Positions 16,683-25,032 of a stretch of 64,000 nucleotides of DNA are shown here, in pieces. This DNA comes from Turneriella sp. Lineage in GTDB: Bacteria; Spirochaetota; Leptospiria; Turneriellales; Turneriellaceae. The first letter of the stretch is position 1. Every line of letters starts with the position of its first letter. The DNA is taken from the NCBI GenBank assembly GCA_019186965.1, contig JABARV010000002.1:378737-442736 (forward strand). The letters run 5' to 3'. Under the pieces are notes generated by a model. It saw only the letters and a list, made by a program, of their open reading frames with translations. It did not search any database and was not told the DNA's origin. Position numbers and translations under genes: made by a program.

Positions 16683-18617
16683 TTATTTTTGTTTTAAAAG
16701 CGTATGGCTAATTTTTTGCGCAATTTTTTCGCCTGTTAAACCAAACTCTTTTTCAATTTCAGCGATACTACCATGCCCAACAACAGTATCGGGAAACCCC
16801 AAAGCAAGGTGCTTCGTTTGGATACCACGTTCGGCAAGTACACGAGCGACTAAAGCACCCAAGCCGCCAATGAGGCCGTGGTTTTCCAAAGTCACGACAA
16901 GTTTTTTACCACGTATTGCGTTCAAAATTTGGTTTACCGCAAGCGGTTTAAGCGATTTAACATCCATCACCAAGGCGCTACATTTTGTTTGCGACAAATA
17001 TTTTCGCGCTTCAAGCGCCTTTACGGCAAAAACTCCTTCACTTAGAATTGCTACATCTTTTCCCGAAGCAAGAATTTCTGCGCGAAAGGGATTGTATTTC
17101 TCTCGTTTTACTTTATTAATTACTTTAGCTATATCGAACAACGGAAATTCTTTCTTGGGAAATCGGATTGCAAGAGGGCCACTATTATAATTGTTTGCAA
17201 ACACCAGCATTTTTACTAGCTCTTCTGCATTACGCGCAGAGAGTATTTGTATATTGGGAAGCGCAGCCATAAAAGCAATATCGTAAAAACCTTGGTGTGT
17301 TTCTCCGTCTTGCCCTACACAGCCAGCCCTGTCGATAACAAGGCGAACGGGTAAATTCATGAGCGCAATATCTTGTACCAGTTGGTCGTAGCCGCGTTGT
17401 AAAAAAGTCGAATAAATACAGAGAAATGGCTTAAGGCCAGTGCTTGCTAAAGCTCCTGCAAAAGTTGTTGCGTGTTGTTCAGCAATCCCCGTATCAAAAA
17501 ATCTTGAAGGAAATTTTCCTGCAAAAGGAGTAAGCCCTGAACCCTCTTTCATCGCTGGAGTAATTACAGCAAGCCTTTCGTCTCTTTCGCCAAGATACGT
17601 AAGAGTTTCACCAACAACTTGGCTTAAATTTATAGATTTTTTTTCTTTTCTCAAAATTCCTTCGTGTGGATTGAAGGTTGCAACGCCATGGTATTCAATG
17701 GGATCTTTTTCGGCAAGTTTGTATCCATGCCCCTTTTTGGTAACAACGTGCAAAAGTATAGGTTCTTCAATGGGGGGAAGGCTGGACAACACATTTACCA
17801 TACGCACCACATCGTGGCCATCGATAGGCCCTAAATAACGAAAGCCTAATTCACCAAAAAATTGGTGGTCTATTGCAAGAGATTTCATCGACATACGAAA
17901 GCGCTTTGCAAGGCGATTAATTACTTTTCCAATAAAAGGAATTTTAGCAACAAATGCAATAAACCCGCGTTTGCTTTTTTTATAAAACCGCGTATTGATA
18001 AGCTGTGTAAGGCGATAGCTTAACGCTCCAACATTTTGCGAGATACTCATTTCATTATCGTTGAGTATAACAAGCATTGGGGTACGCGCAAAACCAGCAT
18101 GGTTCATCGCTTCAAAAGACATACCCGTGACTATCGACGCGTCACCCACTATGGCGATGCATGTAGGAATAGGATGTTCCTCACCACGAGCTGGCATGGA
18201 CGCCAAACGTATACCTATCGCTTCTCCCATCGCTTGCGAAATAGCAGTGCCTGCGTGTCCTGTGTTGTAGAGGTCGTGTTCGGATTCTGAACGTTTTGGA
18301 AAACCAGAAAGCCCTCCTTTTTTACGGATTGTACTAAATTCACTTTTACGTCCCGTTAAAATTTTATGCGTATAGCATTGGTGCCCAACATCCCAACAAA
18401 AACGATCAAAAGGTGAATTGAATACATAATGCAAAGCAACCGTTAGCTCAACAGAACCTAAATTCGACGACAGGTGCCCTCCCGACATCGCGACACTCTG
18501 CAAAATAAATTCTCGTAAATAATTACAAAAAGCAGGTAAATCGGATTGCTTTAATTTTTTGAGCGCTTGTGGCGAGTCGATACGCGCAAATTTAGGATAG
18601 CTTAATTTCTCTACCAT
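16683..18617 (-). CDS. dxs: 1-deoxy-D-xylulose-5-phosphate synthase
   Basis: 644 aa, normal DXS length; first step of the MEP isoprenoid pathway. Seen: SGGHLSSNLGSVELTVALHYVF (H49), WDVGHQCYTHKILTGR, GHAGTAISQAMGEAIG, thiamine-diphosphate segment GDASIVTGMSFEAMNHAG (158-175) with the following Asn about 28 residues on, GPIDGHDV, HVVTKKGHGY, GIAEQHATTFAGALA, and DRAGCVGQDGETHQGFYDIAF. The ThDP motif reads GDAS rather than GDGA. Downstream of a Trm112-like gene on the same strand, 18 bases apart. Confidence 0.95.
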   Translation of the reverse strand: MVEKLSYPKFARIDSPQALKKLKQSDLPAFCNYLREFILQSVAMSGGHLSSNLGSVELTVALHYVFNSPFDRFCWDVGHQCYTHKILTGRKSEFSTIRKKGGLSGFPKRSESEHDLYNTGHAGTAISQAMGEAIGIRLASMPARGEEHPIPTCIAIVGDASIVTGMSFEAMNHAGFARTPMLVILNDNEMSISQNVGALSYRLTQLINTRFYKKSKRGFIAFVAKIPFIGKVINRLAKRFRMSMKSLAIDHQFFGELGFRYLGPIDGHDVVRMVNVLSSLPPIEEPILLHVVTKKGHGYKLAEKDPIEYHGVATFNPHEGILRKEKKSINLSQVVGETLTYLGERDERLAVITPAMKEGSGLTPFAGKFPSRFFDTGIAEQHATTFAGALASTGLKPFLCIYSTFLQRGYDQLVQDIALMNLPVRLVIDRAGCVGQDGETHQGFYDIAFMAALPNIQILSARNAEELVKMLVFANNYNSGPLAIRFPKKEFPLFDIAKVINKVKREKYNPFRAEILASGKDVAILSEGVFAVKALEARKYLSQTKCSALVMDVKSLKPLAVNQILNAIRGKKLVVTLENHGLIGGLGALVARVLAERGIQTKHLALGFPDTVVGHGSIAEIEKEFGLTGEKIAQKISHTLLKQK

Positions 18618-18635
18618 TATACTTAGAACATTAAA

Positions 18636-18881
18636 CTACTCAAACGCTATCGCATTTTCATAGATGAGTATCGGAATACCGTCTCGAATAAAGTAAAAGA
18701 TACCCGAATCTGGCTGTAGCAAGCCTTCTTTAACCGGTTGCGAAACTATCTCTCCCGAAATTTCTCGGCAATTACCATTTGCTATACGCTGATTTATTTT
18801 TTCAAGCGTTGCGGTATCCGCAAGCACAAGTTTTTTTTTGCTACGTGGGCAAACAAGAATTTCGAGCAGCTCTGGGCTCAT
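18636..18881 (-). CDS. Trm112-like small protein
   Basis: 81 aa from ATG 18881, preceded by GGGG; a TTG at 18941 would add 20 unrelated residues and is less likely. MSPELLEILVCPRSKKKL and the C-terminal FYFIRDGIPILIYENAI match the Trm112/UPF0434 (YcaR) pattern 'LLEILACPxCKxxL ... YPIxxGIPxLL'. The second Cys of the CPxC motif is Ser here and the C-terminal Cys is absent, so it may not bind zinc. In other organisms Trm112 activates methyltransferases. Co-directional with dxs. Confidence 0.78.
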   Translation of the reverse strand: MSPELLEILVCPRSKKKLVLADTATLEKINQRIANGNCREISGEIVSQPVKEGLLQPDSGIFYFIRDGIPILIYENAIAFE

Positions 18882-18964
18882 ACCCCAAAACAGGGATTTG
18901 AAACACAGCGTCAAACAGTGCCAAGGCTCGTAATTCAACAATTGGGCGGTATTTGTATTCTATC

Positions 18965-20383
18965 TCAATATTCATTACAAACCGGAGAGTTTCGGCATTT
19001 TCGTAAATCGATTATCGCCTTTTCTTTAACAAGCGCCATGGCAGCAGTTGCGTTACGTATAGCCCAAATAAGAGCTGGCCGCCAAACGCCATTTTGATCG
19101 CTACTCGCCATAAAATTATACCCCAAACGGTTATGTATGTGGTACGTACGGAACGCCTGTTCCATTAAAAGACGGTCGATATTTCCAACAGGTTGTGTGT
19201 AGCGGTTCTGCCACGAATTTGCATACGCCTGGCTCTCCGTATAATCTTCCAGATTGTTGCCCGTACTTTCTCCCACACGCCTTTTACCGTAAGTATCATC
19301 AGCGTAACTCTCGTATTCACCATGGTTAAACCCAATTGTCGACCACACGTGTGCCTGCTGTGCCATATCACCCATCCAATGCTGCACAACAGTAAAATAC
19401 AAGAGCTCCGTCCCCCCAATATTGTAATACCTATTCACAATAGGGGTAGTTTGTAGCGAATGGTTTTTGGATTGCAAGCCTTCGAGGAACATTTCATTGT
19501 AGTAGAAAGTTGCAGCGTTGGTCGCAGGTTCATAAATTACCCAATCTTCGTCTCCAGATAAAATGTGTCCACCGCCGGGAACAACATTGGGAATTTGTGT
19601 AGAGCCATACTGTTCTGCTCCATTATCTGGGCAATTCCCAATAAGAGTCACGTCGCTAAAGCAGTTATAGTTCATACCATCGGTTTGTTCCGTTCTTTTG
19701 CTGCCGCTACCTCCCGAAATAGGCGTCGTCGAGTCGTTTTGCATATAATCAACCGCTGGGTTTGCCCTGTACGCGGCAGAGATTCCTTGCCAGTCTGAAC
19801 AATTAGAATGTGTACACCCCGGCAGGTAAACCGTCATCTGTGCGTTGTTCATAAACGTTGCAAGGGTAAAATCGATTCCTAAATTTGGAAACCCGTATGT
19901 CGCGTTGTAGCCATAGCCATCGTACTTGTTGTAGTTATTTGTAACAAGACTATCGCCGTCTTCGTTTGTTTTCAGAAGGTTTACAAAATGGTACCACGAC
20001 GTAAAATTATTTGAATAAAGCCCCATGTCAGGAACATGCCAACTATAGAAAAGAAAATCATCCCAAAAAGCATCCCAAAAATAATCTGGTTTAACTCCAC
20101 CGATGCGTGCCACCCCTGCCGCACCGCACTGTATTTGCGTTGCGCCGTCCATTTCTTCGGGAGGGTAATTGATATTCCAACACAATCCCGTGTACCGCCC
20201 CTCGGCTTTGGCTTTCATGTAATCGGCCGCCCACCGCATTTGGTTTGTACCTTGAAACTCCATATAAAGAAGACCTTCTTCTGGCAAGTTTTGGTGCGTC
20301 CAGCGAGCAAAAGCGGATACAGGCGTATATGTAAAAAAAACACTAATTATAAAGGAAATAGCAATTAGCGATTTAGCGAACAT
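18965..20383 (-). CDS. Secreted protein of the zinc-dependent phospholipase C/P1-nuclease superfamily
   Basis: 472 aa with signal peptide ending near A-F-A (residues 25-27) and W28 close to the mature N-terminus, as in Bacillus cereus PLC where Trp1 is a metal ligand. H335-x3-D339-x5-H345-x8-H354-x3-E358 (VQHWMGDMAQQAHV, then FNHGEYESYADDTYG) reproduces the PLC spacing of H118, D122, H128 and the H142/E146 pair, except that the H128-H142 interval is shorter. FYSWHVPDMGLYSN (H116) matches the H69 region. It is longer than classical PLC (about 245 aa) because of a Cys-containing insert between about 140 and 300. Last gene of the six-gene export cluster; overlaps the previous gene by 11 bases. 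Lipid versus nucleic-acid substrate is undecided. Confidence 0.72.
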   Translation of the reverse strand: MFAKSLIAISFIISVFFTYTPVSAFARWTHQNLPEEGLLYMEFQGTNQMRWAADYMKAKAEGRYTGLCWNINYPPEEMDGATQIQCGAAGVARIGGVKPDYFWDAFWDDFLFYSWHVPDMGLYSNNFTSWYHFVNLLKTNEDGDSLVTNNYNKYDGYGYNATYGFPNLGIDFTLATFMNNAQMTVYLPGCTHSNCSDWQGISAAYRANPAVDYMQNDSTTPISGGSGSKRTEQTDGMNYNCFSDVTLIGNCPDNGAEQYGSTQIPNVVPGGGHILSGDEDWVIYEPATNAATFYYNEMFLEGLQSKNHSLQTTPIVNRYYNIGGTELLYFTVVQHWMGDMAQQAHVWSTIGFNHGEYESYADDTYGKRRVGESTGNNLEDYTESQAYANSWQNRYTQPVGNIDRLLMEQAFRTYHIHNRLGYNFMASSDQNGVWRPALIWAIRNATAAMALVKEKAIIDLRKCRNSPVCNEY

Positions 20384-21104
20384 TTTCCACCTTTACAAAA
20401 AACTCTCCGTTTTTAATCGGAGTAAATTCTGCCCCCGTAGCGTTTTTTGCAAACCGGCCTATTCCCGAGAAACTCCCTTCGTACGCAATTATTTTGCCTT
20501 GCGCAACAACTGGCTTTAACGTTACGGCAAAAAAAGTATTTTCAAATTTTTTGTTTTTTATGATTCCTTCTCCCGATGCTATACGTTGTTCTTTGGTCAT
20601 CGTATGCCAACGGGGTTTTACTAAACGGTACTTTGCATAAATTTTCTTTTGCCGCTTATGCCGACTCGATTTCTCTAAACTTTGGATTCGATTACCAAAA
20701 GTTGGATTTACTCTGTCGTCGACTTCTTCCATCGTGCCAGAATCGACCTCTACCCGTTCGACATACATTTCGTTGGGGTTTTCTTTTACAAGTTGCACCT
20801 CTGGAAGAATCGCCATCGCGCCATGCTGCGAACGGAACACAACGCTAAGGTCGTGGTCGTACGTTGTGAGGGTTAACGTTTCGGTTTCGCTACCTTTTTT
20901 TATATCGACTGTAAACGAAAAAAGAAAGCGTGCATCCCTATCTTTAACCCCAACAAAAATTCGCGTGGAATCCTTGAGTGGCTGCATTGCACCCACAGCT
21001 GCTTTTGTTTGGTATGTGCGATTACCTATTGAAAAAGACAGAGTTCCCTCGTCAACTGCGCCGAGGGCGTAGTTTACGAAAAAACCCAAAAGCAGCACAC
21101 GCAT
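20373..21104 (-). CDS. Secreted protein of unknown function
   Basis: 243 aa, signal peptide MRVLLLGFFVNYALGA. The mature part is beta-rich (GTLSFSIGNRTYQTKAAVGA, TLTLTTYDHDLSVVFRS), with a basic linker near 150-165 (SSRHKRQKKIYAKYR). No family recognised. It starts one base after the 971-aa lipoprotein stop and its 3' end overlaps the PLC-like gene, so translation is probably coupled. Could be a periplasmic partner of the neighbouring exported proteins. Confidence 0.65.
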   Translation of the reverse strand: MRVLLLGFFVNYALGAVDEGTLSFSIGNRTYQTKAAVGAMQPLKDSTRIFVGVKDRDARFLFSFTVDIKKGSETETLTLTTYDHDLSVVFRSQHGAMAILPEVQLVKENPNEMYVERVEVDSGTMEEVDDRVNPTFGNRIQSLEKSSRHKRQKKIYAKYRLVKPRWHTMTKEQRIASGEGIIKNKKFENTFFAVTLKPVVAQGKIIAYEGSFSGIGRFAKNATGAEFTPIKNGEFFVKVENVR

Positions 21105-21105
21105 T

Positions 21106-24021
21106 TTACTCTGAGCGGATTACGTTAAAAAATCCATTAATTATATCTTGGTTTATGACAGCAGGAGCAATGGAACGCAACCTACCCGAAAAATGCCCAC
21201 GGATAATTCCACCTACGGGACCGTGTTTTTCAATCGTAGCAGTGCCGTTGCAACCACCATTCTCGCCTGGAGCAGCTATATACATAAGGTGTTCGTTCTT
21301 GCTGTACCACGACATGACAAAGTTTCCGTTACCAGGCGCACACGTTGTACCGTAAGATGCTGTTCCTGACACAGTTTGGTACTCTACCGATTGGAGCGAT
21401 GTGGGTGACAGCATTGCTGCATAGTCAAAATCTGGGTTTGCAGGATCGCTGGGTCCTGGCCCCGTTACTACAACATCAAAAAAGCCAAAAACACTATTAT
21501 TTTTAGGCGCTACTTTGACATAGTACCAACCCTTAAGTAGGCTCTTTGTTATCCGTGCATTGGAACCAGAACCACTGTCGTCGTCTGTTCCCAAATTTGC
21601 GCCTGTTTGCGCGTACAGCGTAATTACTGGATCGGTACTTCCTGTCGTTTCAATGGTATACGTACCTGCCGCACCAGCATAAAAATGGTAATAAACATAG
21701 GTTCTTATTCCCCAAGGGTATGCACGTGTATCGTTACCGATACTTTCTGCAAATACGCCATTTGCACGGGGGGAACATTCTGACGAAAGGTTTCTATCGC
21801 ATTTTATTGGATCGGCGTTTACAGCAACATTGTTCGACCAAGTGCCTTCAATAACTGCGGGGAGTGCCTTGGGAGTATCGTCGAAGTGGAGATAAAACGC
21901 ATCGTAGTCGGTGTTTCTTTGTGGGGTGTACGTAAGAAGTAAATTACCTGCACGCGCCGAAATAGTTAGCCCTGTTTTTTCAGTAAGAAATTTTTCGTAC
22001 GTTTGCTTAATCTGGAACTTGAAGTTTCCTACGTTACTAAATATTCCAATAGGATACAGCATCATACGGCTTGCACAGTTCTTGTTACCTACTGGACCTA
22101 CATCGTATACCTCGCAAGCATTTGTTTCAACCGAAATGTCGTATGGATTTCCTGGACACGTTGTACTGCCGTCGTGCCCAAACTGGAATTTTTGTACATA
22201 CCTATCGGTAGCGCCCGTATACCCCGGCATCTTAATTTCCATGTCGTGCAGCATCATAAACTGTAGGTTGTCATTTACGGTTCCAGGTGCGCTGGATTGT
22301 TCGCTTAAACGAATACTATTGGCGGTTAGTATATTGGTTATTCGTGTGTTAGGTGGTAAACCAGTACCTTTCACAAGCATTCCTACGCGTAAATCAGCAG
22401 TCGAAATACTAAGTGCTGTTACGTCGGTATTTGCAAAAGTACGGCTTCCTGTTCTGTCGGGGGGGTGTACAAAGTTGCCTGTAATATAGAATTTGCCGAA
22501 TGTATCGGTAGTTGCAGTACGCCAACCCCCGTCGAAAACTCGAACATTTGCTCCAGGAAGCACTTGGTTTGTGTAGTAATCTTTTACTGTACCTTGAACA
22601 CACGAAGAAGGCGGGCATAATGGTGTCATGGGTACTGAACCCACGTTGTTAGATCCTGTTACCGTAATTGTGACAGGAATTTCGCTTTGGTACATTGTAC
22701 CAAAAGGGGCACAAGGTTTTGTGCCGTCGGGAACATGCAGTAGCCGTGAATAATAGCCTTCTTTTTCAAAAGTTAATTTATACGGCTTGCTACGCAAAAT
22801 TTGTGGGTTATCAAAAATAAATTTTCCCGAACCATTTGTCGTCGTTTGCGTCAAATAGGTGTCGTTGTTGTCGTAAAGCTTTACGACAACCCCTGCGCCT
22901 GCGCCGCCGGTTACGGTACCTTCAATCCATGCATCCCACATAAGCTGCGTTTTTTCGCCAGAAATTGCGTTATTTAAAGTAAGGTAAAGATCGCTATATA
23001 CGGTTTTTGTGCGGTAACAACCCGATGTACCCGTTGTACGCGCAATACAGGCTGCGGATGTCTTCTTTAACTCTATGTTGTACCGTTTACCTAAAAGGAG
23101 AAACATACTCTTTACCTTAAAGCCGTCGTTAGCTGGCCCTGTAGGAATATCGCTTAAGTCAGGGCAATACTCGCCTTCATTTAGGGGTTCTGCATTGTAA
23201 GGCCCCCCTGTTATACACGTAATCGATTGGTTATTTGAATCGACAACGGTGGCCTCAACGCCATCTAAATATACTTCGGGAAAAATAGTATCTTCAAGAA
23301 CATAACCATAGATGGCACCAAATTTTTGGTAAAGGCGAATAGGGTTATTTTCAATCGGGATTTCTTTAGATGTTGAAATTTTTGCGACTATATCGTTGCG
23401 CATTATATAATTAGTATGGTAAACCGTTACAAGATACGAATAGTATGGAGCGCTCGGCGTCGTTTTAAAATAATTACTTTCGAGCGAAAATTTTCCCGCT
23501 GTATCGGTGGTTGCAATACGTACTTTTCCCGCCGAGTCTGTTACAGAAACATTTGCCCCCACCAGTGGCCGGTACGAAAAGTTATCGTAAACCATACCTG
23601 TGATGTTGTGTGTTTCAACGATACTACCACCCTCGATACGCATGACAATATTACCTTTATCAACTTTTAAGTTAGGCAAGGTGATAATCGCTGTATCGAA
23701 CGCGGTGTCAAAATCTGTTTTTGTCAATTGCAGCTGGAAGCCTTCACCACGCTGTACATTGGGGATTTTAATTGAAAATGAACCACTTATTTTACTCAGC
23801 GTTGTATACGTTTGCCCTTTATACGATGTTGTTACCGTTACATCTCGTATAGGGGTTCCATCGGAGCCAACAACTTTACCGTAAATTTCACCTTCACCAA
23901 AAACACCAGGAAGAGATTTTTCGGAGGTAAAACAATTGAGTGAAAAAAAAGCTACAAAAAGGCACAACACCGCGTGGTAGATAAGCCTTTTAGCTTTTTG
24001 TATTTTATTTTTAAAATCCAT
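21106..24021 (-). CDS. Large lipoprotein with carboxypeptidase-regulatory-like beta repeats
   Basis: 971 aa from ATG 24021 (an ATG at 24051 would add ten residues). Lipoprotein signal with lipobox F-S-L-N-C. At least four CarboxypepD_reg-like sandwich units follow, each with the 'GxVxD...G.P.LxGAxVxV...T..GxF' pattern: GEIYGKVVGSDGTPIRDVTV, HNITGMVYDNFSYRPLVGAN, AWIEGTVTGGAGAGVVVKL, SCVQGTVKDYYTNQVLPGAN. The C-terminal third contains a PPC-like domain (YYHFYAGAAGTYTIET, DDDSGSGSNARI, GWYYVKVAP). Such modules serve as surface adhesin or scaffold repeats. It overlaps the preceding barrel gene by 11 bases. Confidence 0.82.
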   Translation of the reverse strand: MDFKNKIQKAKRLIYHAVLCLFVAFFSLNCFTSEKSLPGVFGEGEIYGKVVGSDGTPIRDVTVTTSYKGQTYTTLSKISGSFSIKIPNVQRGEGFQLQLTKTDFDTAFDTAIITLPNLKVDKGNIVMRIEGGSIVETHNITGMVYDNFSYRPLVGANVSVTDSAGKVRIATTDTAGKFSLESNYFKTTPSAPYYSYLVTVYHTNYIMRNDIVAKISTSKEIPIENNPIRLYQKFGAIYGYVLEDTIFPEVYLDGVEATVVDSNNQSITCITGGPYNAEPLNEGEYCPDLSDIPTGPANDGFKVKSMFLLLGKRYNIELKKTSAACIARTTGTSGCYRTKTVYSDLYLTLNNAISGEKTQLMWDAWIEGTVTGGAGAGVVVKLYDNNDTYLTQTTTNGSGKFIFDNPQILRSKPYKLTFEKEGYYSRLLHVPDGTKPCAPFGTMYQSEIPVTITVTGSNNVGSVPMTPLCPPSSCVQGTVKDYYTNQVLPGANVRVFDGGWRTATTDTFGKFYITGNFVHPPDRTGSRTFANTDVTALSISTADLRVGMLVKGTGLPPNTRITNILTANSIRLSEQSSAPGTVNDNLQFMMLHDMEIKMPGYTGATDRYVQKFQFGHDGSTTCPGNPYDISVETNACEVYDVGPVGNKNCASRMMLYPIGIFSNVGNFKFQIKQTYEKFLTEKTGLTISARAGNLLLTYTPQRNTDYDAFYLHFDDTPKALPAVIEGTWSNNVAVNADPIKCDRNLSSECSPRANGVFAESIGNDTRAYPWGIRTYVYYHFYAGAAGTYTIETTGSTDPVITLYAQTGANLGTDDDSGSGSNARITKSLLKGWYYVKVAPKNNSVFGFFDVVVTGPGPSDPANPDFDYAAMLSPTSLQSVEYQTVSGTASYGTTCAPGNGNFVMSWYSKNEHLMYIAAPGENGGCNGTATIEKHGPVGGIIRGHFSGRLRSIAPAVINQDIINGFFNVIRSE

Positions 24022-24958
24022 ATATTCCAAATTTAAATCCTGTGCTTGCATATATTCCCTGCTCTGCTATTTCTGCTGTATTAAAAAGACGGCTTTTTAT
24101 TTCGCCAAATGTGTTAGAAAGTCCTCTAAAGTACTGGCCTTCAAAAAAGAAAATTGCGGAACCTAAACGTACTTCAAAACCAATTCCCCCCATTACCCCA
24201 AAAGAAACAGGCTTTGTAAAATTTTTTGTATCGTAAAAAGGATCGTTAGGGTCGGCAACGTTTGGGTCTTGTATTTCAAGCTGCGCCGAAAGCGGTGTTT
24301 TAATAAATCCGCCTATTTGTAAATTTCCCGCAATAGGTTTGAAGTAAGAGGCGATAGGGCGCAAAAACTTAACTTTACTAAGCGCCTTGTAAGGAGAGTA
24401 CCTGTACGAAAACATAAGGTGCGCAATCATGTAATCCGAACGCATGTAACCCGTAATGGGAGAAGGCACCATGCCTTGCCCTACAACGTATTCTTTTTGT
24501 GTATCGAGCACGTACGAACGGTTTTGCTGGTACGCGATATCGAGAACAATCCCGTATATACGTTGAAAATAGAGTTCGCTACGCAAACCCACTATAGGTG
24601 ACATTTGCCAACTATTTCCGTTTTCAAGCGCACTTTCTACACGCCCCTTTTGTGCGGAAGTGAGTCCCCCTGTAGGGATATCGTATGATTTATTGGGCCC
24701 CATCGCGTTCATGCCAACAAGAAGCCCTAGGTATAAGGTACGTTTATGCGCTTCGGGGCCTTTCGAGGTGGTATATTCTTCTTCGACTGCGGGCGCTGCT
24801 GTGGCCGTATTGGCAGGTGCCGTTTGTGTCGGTGTTGACCGCCGCAATTTAATTTTTCCCTGCGCGTGGATGGGGATTAAAAATACAAATAACAATATTA
24901 GAATCGTAGAGACGCAAAATTTTGCGTCTCTACGGAATGATTTGTACGGACGCGCCAA
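24011..24958 (-). CDS. Putative outer-membrane beta-barrel protein; N-terminus read from a palindromic repeat
   Basis: The frame is open back to 25096, but the first ~46 codons are DNA palindromes and the end of the neighbouring gene. A TTG at 24958 with GGGGA seven bases upstream gives MARPYKSFRRDAKFC followed by hydrophobic STILILLFVFLIPIHAQG, a plausible signal peptide, and a 315-aa product. No ATG lies near the signal peptide. The mature part has barrel-like strands (LYFQRIYGIVLDIAYQQNR, YMIAHLMFSYRYSPY, SVMGGIGFEVRLG) and ends in F (FGIYGF). Part of the six-gene export cluster. Start assignment is inference. Confidence 0.65.
   Translation of the reverse strand: MARPYKSFRRDAKFCVSTILILLFVFLIPIHAQGKIKLRRSTPTQTAPANTATAAPAVEEEYTTSKGPEAHKRTLYLGLLVGMNAMGPNKSYDIPTGGLTSAQKGRVESALENGNSWQMSPIVGLRSELYFQRIYGIVLDIAYQQNRSYVLDTQKEYVVGQGMVPSPITGYMRSDYMIAHLMFSYRYSPYKALSKVKFLRPIASYFKPIAGNLQIGGFIKTPLSAQLEIQDPNVADPNDPFYDTKNFTKPVSFGVMGGIGFEVRLGSAIFFFEGQYFRGLSNTFGEIKSRLFNTAEIAEQGIYASTGFKFGIYGF
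24905..24934. repeat. 30-bp perfect palindrome, GACGC-type (copy A)
   Basis: Arms of 15: CGTAGAGACGCAAAA followed directly by its reverse complement. Same outer sequence (GTAGAGACGC) as the palindrome inside the transposase gene at 37887-37916. It is in frame with the barrel gene, coding RRDAKFCVST. Confidence 0.95.
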
Positions 24959-24968
24959 TGGCGCGTCC
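24948..24968. repeat. 21-bp palindrome, GACGC-type (copy B)
   Basis: Arms GGACGCGCCA and TGGCGCGTCC around one central A. It shares the GGACGC/GCGTCC edges with copy C. The proposed TTG start of the barrel gene lies inside it. Confidence 0.9.
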
Positions 24969-24980
24969 CCATGGGATACA

Positions 24981-25014
24981 CCCGTAAGGACGCAAAATTT
25001 TGCGTCCTTACGGG
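24981..25014. repeat. 34-bp perfect palindrome, GACGC-type (copy C)
   Basis: Arms of 17: CCCGTAAGGACGCAAAA followed directly by its reverse complement. The core AAAATTTT and GACGC/GCGTC are shared with copy A; the outer part differs (GTAAG versus GTAGA), with compensating changes on both sides. Confidence 0.95.
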
Positions 25015-25032
25015 GATTATATTGGGGATACC

